16,612 nucleotides of DNA, taken from NCBI RefSeq assembly GCF_045223415.1, contig NZ_JBEQZJ010000058.1, forward strand, positions 1 to 16,612, in the 5' to 3' direction. Each line of letters begins with the position of its first letter. Positions within the stretch are counted from its first letter, which is position 1. Below, one piece after another: positions 13,666 to 16,612 of this stretch. A program made the translations under genes and the position numbers. Source of the DNA: Hoskinsella mucinilytica (lineage in GTDB: Bacteria; Bacillota_I; Bacilli_A; Erysipelotrichales; Erysipelotrichaceae). The notes beneath the pieces are model-generated. The model ran no database searches. It saw only the letters and a program-made list of their open reading frames with translations, and was not told the origin of the DNA.

Positions 13666-13997
13666 TGGTAAGAAGAGGAGATGTATATTACGCCGATCTT
13701 TCTCCTGTAGTAGGAAGTGAACAAGGAGGAGTGCGTCCGGTCGTTGTGGTGCAAAATGATAAGGGAAATAAGTATAGCAAAACGGTGATAATTGCACCGA
13801 TTTCAAAGAAAATGAGTAAACCGCCAATTCCCACTCATGTTGTGTTTTCTGATTCGTCACTTAGCTATGTATCCATGATTCTTTGTGAGCAATTGCGAAC
13901 CATTGATAAGAAAAGATTAGGACAATGGATTTGTACATTGGATGATCGAACGATAGATAAAATCAATCAGGCGATTCGTGTTAGTTTAAATATATGA
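13665..13997 (+). CDS. MazF/PemK-family endoribonuclease toxin (NdoA-like)
   Basis: A 110-residue sequence-specific mRNA interferase homologue very close to B. subtilis NdoA at the N-terminus (RRGDVYYADLSPVVGSEQGG, then VRPV). Arg24 corresponds to NdoA catalytic Arg25. The position of NdoA Thr48 is Ser47 here, a conservative change. CEQLRTIDKKRL (74-85) and the final helix are as in the family. The ATG overlaps the stop of the upstream gene (TGATG); a GTG one codon earlier is possible. The antitoxin gene that normally precedes it (a short ribbon-helix-helix protein) is absent here, as is alr. Confidence 0.93.
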   Translation: MVRRGDVYYADLSPVVGSEQGGVRPVVVVQNDKGNKYSKTVIIAPISKKMSKPPIPTHVVFSDSSLSYVSMILCEQLRTIDKKRLGQWICTLDDRTIDKINQAIRVSLNI

Positions 13998-14002
13998 GAA
14001 AG

Positions 14003-14028
14003 AAGCTTATGTTTGATAAGCTTTTTTT
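14003..14028 (+). terminator. Terminator of the ydcC-mazF-like operon
   Basis: AAGCTTAT (14003-14010) and ATAAGCTT (14016-14023) form a perfect stem with a 5-base loop and a T run. It starts five bases after the toxin stop. Confidence 0.92.
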
Positions 14029-14033
14029 AATCT

Positions 14034-14083
14034 TTCAGAAACAAACCGTTTAAAATGATGATGGTATGAGTGATGTTTCTGAA
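14034..14083. repeat. Inverted repeat in a gene-free stretch
   Basis: TTCAGAAAC (14034-14042) and GTTTCTGAA (14075-14083) are perfect 9-base arms separated by 32 bases. The stretch 14029-14390 holds this repeat and the hairpin at 14210; no credible coding region is visible. Confidence 0.5.
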
Positions 14084-14209
14084 TAATGTTAGAATGGGCA
14101 TTGCTTGATGAATGCTTCACCAAAAAGCAGAATAGTGTGAGTGAATGTATGAATAGAATTAATTTGTAAATGTGTATGAAAAGTATTCGTTGTTGTCAAT
14201 GATATAAAT

Positions 14210-14249
14210 AAAAACCTTAACATTTATTTAGTGATTAGTTAAGGTTTTT
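14210..14249. terminator. Bidirectional terminator-like hairpin
   Basis: AAAAACCTTAAC (14210-14221) and GTTAAGGTTTTT (14238-14249) pair over 12 positions with a 16-base loop, with T runs in both directions. It is about 180 bases after the previous terminator, so an unrecognised short transcript may end here. Confidence 0.7.
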
Positions 14250-14387
14250 TTCGTAGTTTTATTTATCATGTTATTATCGTTTTCAAACAATAAGAGAAGA
14301 GGATTAGAATGTTTTTACCATTTATATTTATGTATATAAAGTTTGAAATAAAAAAGGTTTATTAGTGAGAATGTTTTATATGTTATT

Positions 14388-14415
14388 TTGAAGTATAGAA
14401 TTATGGCAGTATAAG
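14388..14415 (+). promoter_or_regulatory. Possible promoter ahead of the inverted tRNA-like segment
   Basis: TTGAAG (14388-14393) and TATAAG (14410-14415) with a 16-base spacer would start a transcript near 14422, where similarity to tRNA-Asp begins. AAGGAGGTG at 14413-14421 overlaps the -10. The stretch 14407-14425 equals the leader of the first operon (58-77) except for one missing A. Confidence 0.35.
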
Positions 14416-14421
14416 GAGGTG

Positions 14422-14480
14422 CTGTTTATAGAATGATCGTGGGGCATCCCAATATAGAACGTGTCCCTTCTGTACCGCCA
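14422..14480 (+). repeat. Degenerate inverted copy of the tRNA-Asp 3' half
   Basis: On the plus strand this reads like the tRNA-Asp that lies on the minus strand at 14659-14734. CTGT (14422-14425) corresponds to the anticodon loop start; nine changed bases follow, as long as in the tRNA. GATCGTGGG (14435-14443) matches 9/9, and GTCCCTTCTGTACCGCCA (14463-14480) matches 16/18 including the encoded CCA. The T-loop is replaced by a longer insert, so it cannot fold as a tRNA. The 5' half is not preserved. Confidence 0.82.
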
Positions 14481-14534
14481 AGTGTATGGGGAAGGTGGAA
14501 CAAAGCCTTGCCGTCTAAGATTCCTCTCATCTGC
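14481..14534 (+). repeat. Degenerate inverted copy of tRNA-Gly
   Basis: It directly follows the Asp-like copy, in the same order as the real Asp-Gly operon. GGTGGAACAAAGCCTTGCC (14494-14512) matches the D-loop to anticodon of tRNA-Gly at 17/19. GATTCCTCTCATCTGC (14519-14534) matches the T-stem and acceptor 3' strand at 14/16. Only six bases lie between them, against 19 in the tRNA, so the anticodon stem 3' side, variable loop and T-loop are missing. No CCA follows. Confidence 0.85.
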
Positions 14535-14564
14535 ATAATATAAAAGACCTCAATCATGAGGTCT
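14535..14564 (-). terminator. Terminator of the tRNA-Asp/Gly operon
   Basis: AGACCTC (14545-14551) and GAGGTCT (14558-14564) form a perfect stem with a 6-base loop. On the minus strand it is followed by TTTTATATTAT. On the plus strand AAACGTTTTATT follows, so it may also end transcripts of the tRNA-like segment. Confidence 0.85.
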
Positions 14565-14583
14565 AAACGTTTTATTATTTAGA

Positions 14584-14657
14584 TGGAGCAGATGAGGGGA
14601 ATTGAACCCCCGTATCAGCCTTGGCAAGGCTGTGTTCTACCATTGAACTACATCTGC
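14584..14657 (-). tRNA. tRNA-Gly (GCC)
   Basis: A 74-base tRNA with encoded CCA. The acceptor stem is GCAGATG paired with CATCTGC, discriminator U. The anticodon loop TTGCCAA within CAGCC/GGCTG gives anticodon GCC. T-arm GGGGGTTCAATTCCCC is intact. It is one base downstream of tRNA-Asp in the same transcript. Confidence 0.97.
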
Positions 14658-14658
14658 A

Positions 14659-14734
14659 TGGCGGTCCAGATGGGACTCGAACCCACGATCTCCTCCGTGA
14701 CAGGGAGGCATGTTAACCACTACACCACTGGACC
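14659..14734 (-). tRNA. tRNA-Asp (GTC)
   Basis: A 76-base tRNA with encoded CCA. The acceptor stem GGTCCAG pairs with CTGGACC. Anticodon stem CCTCC/GGAGG encloses loop CTGTCAC, giving anticodon GTC. T-arm CGTGGGTTCGAGTCCCA is intact. It is first in a two-tRNA operon. Confidence 0.97.
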
Positions 14735-14755
14735 ATTGTTTTATGTAATTCGTTT

Positions 14756-14772
14756 GGCACTTCATCAGTGCC
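14756..14772 (-). other. Stem-loop in the tRNA leader
   Basis: GGCACT (14756-14761), TCATC, AGTGCC (14767-14772) is a perfect hairpin in the 5' leader between promoter and tRNA-Asp. It may steer 5' processing of the precursor; without a T run it is not a terminator. Confidence 0.6.
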
Positions 14773-14777
14773 CGTAT

Positions 14778-14806
14778 ATAATACCATGGTTTTAAAATCT
14801 TGACAA
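14778..14806 (-). promoter_or_regulatory. Promoter of the tRNA-Asp/Gly operon
   Basis: On the minus strand TTGTCA (14801-14806) and TATTAT (14778-14783) are 17 bases apart, a strong sigma-A promoter about 44 bases before tRNA-Asp. Confidence 0.85.
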
Positions 14807-15066
14807 GAGGTTTTTTGAATTTTTTTTATTTTTTTTTTGCAATTTTTTTTTGACTAAGAAAATGAGTTAAAATCGCCAAGATTTATGGCATAAAAAATGA
14901 CTGGATTACGTCATTTAATTACATGTACTTCCATGACATAAATTGTACTGTCAAACTAGCTAGATTCTTTAAAATTATTTTTGCTATGACAGTATATATA
15001 CAAGTTGTCTATTTGAAGTGACATGATTGCCTTCTTCTCGTGGTGGTATTATTCTTATTAGATAGA
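14807..15066. other. Gene-free stretch with inverted repeats
   Basis: No credible coding region is visible. There are T-rich tracts at 14812-14850. AAATGAC (14895-14901) and GTCATTT (14910-14916) are perfect 7-base arms over eight bases. TACTGTCA (14946-14953) and TGACAGTA (14987-14994) are perfect 8-base arms over 33 bases. The repeats precede the XRE regulator gene and could be its operators, or marks of an insertion; the sequence does not decide. Confidence 0.5.
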
Positions 15067-15072
15067 TATAAT
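15067..15072 (+). promoter_or_regulatory. -10 box of the XRE/radical SAM pair
   Basis: A consensus TATAAT lies 22 bases before the regulator start. No good -35 is seen at 17 bases, so an activator or another sigma contact may be needed. Confidence 0.4.
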
Positions 15073-15094
15073 GTAAATAGTGAGGTGACTGAAA

Positions 15095-15766
15095 ATGAAT
15101 TTAGAGGATAGACTACAGTTATTAAGGAAAAGAAATGGATATTCACAAGAGCAATTATCTGAAAAGATAGGAATAGCAAGACAAACAATCAGTAAATGGG
15201 AAAATGGACAAGCCATTCCAGAATTAAATGGGCTCATACGATTAAGTGAGTTATATGGTGTTACTATTGATAGAATTGTTAAAGATGAGGAATGTAATCT
15301 TCAGTTAAATAAAAAAATTGATAAACACATCGATAATATGATTGCATTTTTGATTAACGCTAAGAAAAATACCTATTCGATAAGTAGCGGTAAGGTGCAA
15401 TCATCACGAATCCATTCTCATGATTATAGTTTTGAGGATTTGCCATATAAATATTACGATACATTTTTAGGAAATGAAAAATTCAGCGGGGAAGAAGCTA
15501 TTTGGTTTTATGATGATCCAGTTTGGTGCTTAAATTATTCTGGACGAGTATTGCGTCATTCTTTTGATAGTGGTTTTCTTAAAGAAGCATTGTCAAAAGT
15601 ATCTGCAGAGTTCCCTTATAGAGGTCCAAGGATATTCACAAAGGGAGATTATCATTATCATTGTCATCTAGATGGTGATTTTACTTGGTTTCAGGGGTAT
15701 GAAGAAATATTTTATTTAAATGATAAGGTTTATGAATGTTGCTTTCATGGAGGAATAGTAGAATAA
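15095..15766 (+). CDS. XRE-family regulator with C-terminal DUF5680 domain
   Basis: A 223-residue protein. Residues 5-60 are a Cro/CI-type helix-turn-helix (YSQEQLSEKIGIARQTISKW, then ENGQAIPEL). A short helical linker (65-85) leads to a C-terminal domain (about 85-220) with FLINAKKNTY, YKYYDTFLGNEKFSGEEAIW, PVWCLNYSG and FLKEAL, matching the DUF5680 pattern as I know it; its ligand is unknown. The C-terminus is rich in His, Cys, Trp and Tyr (GDYHYHCHLDGDF, ECCFHGG). GAGGTGA lies six bases before the ATG. The radical SAM gene begins at the next base after its stop, so the two should act together. Confidence 0.85.
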   Translation: MNLEDRLQLLRKRNGYSQEQLSEKIGIARQTISKWENGQAIPELNGLIRLSELYGVTIDRIVKDEECNLQLNKKIDKHIDNMIAFLINAKKNTYSISSGKVQSSRIHSHDYSFEDLPYKYYDTFLGNEKFSGEEAIWFYDDPVWCLNYSGRVLRHSFDSGFLKEALSKVSAEFPYRGPRIFTKGDYHYHCHLDGDFTWFQGYEEIFYLNDKVYECCFHGGIVE

Positions 15767-16603
15767 ATGGACATCATTGAACATAAGGTAAGTACAAAGG
15801 ATTATTTAATTAAGTCTAAATTGCCAGCAAGCGACTTTGTAATAAATCCATATATTGGTTGTACTCATGCTTGTAAATATTGCTATGCGAGATTCATGAG
15901 AAAATTCACAGGGCATAGCGAGGAATGGGGGAAATTTATTGATATTAAGGAATGTAATAAACCTATTTCTTTGAAAAAAGTTAAGGGGAAATCGGTGTTT
16001 TTGTCTTCTGTGACGGATTGCTATAATTCTTGTGAAAAAAAATATCGTATAACAAGATCGATATTAAAACAGTTAGTAGAGGCAGATTGTGAAGTCACGA
16101 TATCCACAAAATCTAGTTTGATCCTTCGTGATATGGATATATTAAAAAATTTTAAAAATCTTAAGGTTGCATTATCTATTAATACGTTGAATGAAAGTTT
16201 TAGAGCCGATATGGATCAAGGAAGCTCAATTGCAGAAAGAGTTTCTGCCTTAAAAGAATTACACCAAGCTGGAATATATACGGTCTTATTTATGTCACCT
16301 ATTTTTCCATATATTACAGAATGGAAGGATATCATCGCTATCACAAAAGAAATGGTATCTGAATATTGGTTTGAAAATCTTAATTTGAGAGGAGAGTATA
16401 AGCATATTATTCTTTCTTATATTGAGGATGCCTATCCTAATTATGTAGAGGCTTATCATAAGATTTACTTGGAAAAGGATATGGCCTATTGGATTACATT
16501 AGCTAATTCACTATCTTTATATTGTAATGATATGGGGGTACGTTATGTTAATTATTTTTATCATGATCAGAAAAAAAGAGATAAAATGATATGTTTATAT
16601 TAA
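15767..16603 (+). CDS. SPL-family-like radical SAM protein
   Basis: A 278-residue radical SAM enzyme. The 4Fe-4S/SAM motif is CTHACKYC (Cys32, Cys36, Cys39) in GCTHACKYCYARFM. The following SSVTDCYNSCEKKYRITRSIL matches the SVTDPYQPxE signature of the spore-photoproduct-lyase-like and Rv2578c-like families, with Cys85 where Pro is usual and another Cys at 89. The rest fits the beta-alpha barrel (VALSINTLNESFRADMD, then LHQAGIYTVLFMSPIFPYI). The start directly abuts the regulator stop (TAAATG); GGAGGA lies 12 bases upstream, rather far. It is complete in this window. The substrate is unknown; true spore photoproduct lyase is unlikely given the regulator context and the altered motif. Confidence 0.87.
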   Translation: MDIIEHKVSTKDYLIKSKLPASDFVINPYIGCTHACKYCYARFMRKFTGHSEEWGKFIDIKECNKPISLKKVKGKSVFLSSVTDCYNSCEKKYRITRSILKQLVEADCEVTISTKSSLILRDMDILKNFKNLKVALSINTLNESFRADMDQGSSIAERVSALKELHQAGIYTVLFMSPIFPYITEWKDIIAITKEMVSEYWFENLNLRGEYKHIILSYIEDAYPNYVEAYHKIYLEKDMAYWITLANSLSLYCNDMGVRYVNYFYHDQKKRDKMICLY

Positions 16604-16612
16604 AACCAAGAT

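Noticed and set aside
14310..14366. An 18-codon hydrophobic frame starting at ATG 14310
   Set aside because: Very short, AT-driven composition and only a weak ribosome binding site; no independent support.
14410..14560. Signal recognition particle RNA, 6S RNA or tmRNA
   Set aside because: The SRP core (GGTCAGG and GGAAGGNAGCAGCC) is absent, the two ends do not make the long closing stem of 6S RNA, and there is no tmRNA 3' end.
14485..14570. T-box riboswitch, because AAGGTGGAAC resembles the T-box core and TGGA would match the tRNA-Gly discriminator U and CCA
   Set aside because: The CCGCG half is missing, no antiterminator helix forms, and no aminoacyl-tRNA synthetase or amino acid gene follows. 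The similarity is explained by the tRNA-Gly D-loop copy.
14583..14795. Open frame of 70 codons on the plus strand
   Set aside because: It is the antisense of tRNA-Gly and tRNA-Asp and their leader; such frames are a known false call.
1..16612. CRISPR arrays, insertion sequences or prophage genes
   Set aside because: No regularly spaced direct repeats, transposase motifs or phage structural genes are visible on either strand.

Overview
The window is AT-rich DNA from a Gram-positive bacterium of the Bacillota. Evidence: strong AAGGAGG ribosome binding sites, sigma-A type promoters, short intrinsic terminators, an FtsX/PcsB-like wall-hydrolase pair, and a B. subtilis ydcC/ndoA-like pair. The gene content would fit a fermentative gut member such as Erysipelotrichia, but that rank is inferred without a marker gene. 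It looks mostly like core chromosome; no phage, transposase, CRISPR array or plasmid gene is visible.

Layout. 1-4509 (+): a compact operon of a rhodanese-domain lipoprotein, an Rrf2-family regulator, thioredoxin, thioredoxin reductase, and a two-gene osmoprotectant ABC transporter (permease fused to binding protein, then ATPase). It starts at a near-consensus promoter whose -10 box lies inside an inverted repeat. 4544-4900: terminators and tRNA-Leu(CAG) on the minus strand. 4984-6429 (-): an L-lactate/L-2-hydroxyacid dehydrogenase and a small membrane protein. 6456-9132: a divergent promoter region, then ftsX and a secreted coiled-coil/M23 hydrolase. 9142-10803: mutY and an overlapping NUDIX gene. 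10849-11925: a short aspartokinase without ACT domains, then a 63-residue HMA-like protein. 11987-14028: a GNAT acetyltransferase, a small convergent membrane protein, and a LolA-like envelope protein overlapping a MazF-type toxin. 14034-15072: mostly non-coding, holding a tRNA-Asp/tRNA-Gly operon on the minus strand. 15095-16603: an XRE/DUF5680 regulator directly followed by an SPL-like radical SAM protein.

The most unusual signal is in the tRNA regions. Across its terminator, each tRNA transcription unit faces a degenerate inverted copy of itself on the opposite strand. At tRNA-Leu the copy is symmetric about the terminator loop to within one base. At Asp-Gly both tRNAs are represented, in the same order. 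All three copies keep the 3' acceptor strand and at least one inner block but have lost the T-loop region, so they cannot fold as tRNAs. The same arrangement at two separate loci suggests either a recurring fold-back duplication mechanism or a function for the large quasi-palindromes.

Other points of interest are ftsX without ftsE beside it, mazF without a visible antitoxin, a probable leaderless mutY mRNA, and a single palindrome between two divergent promoters.
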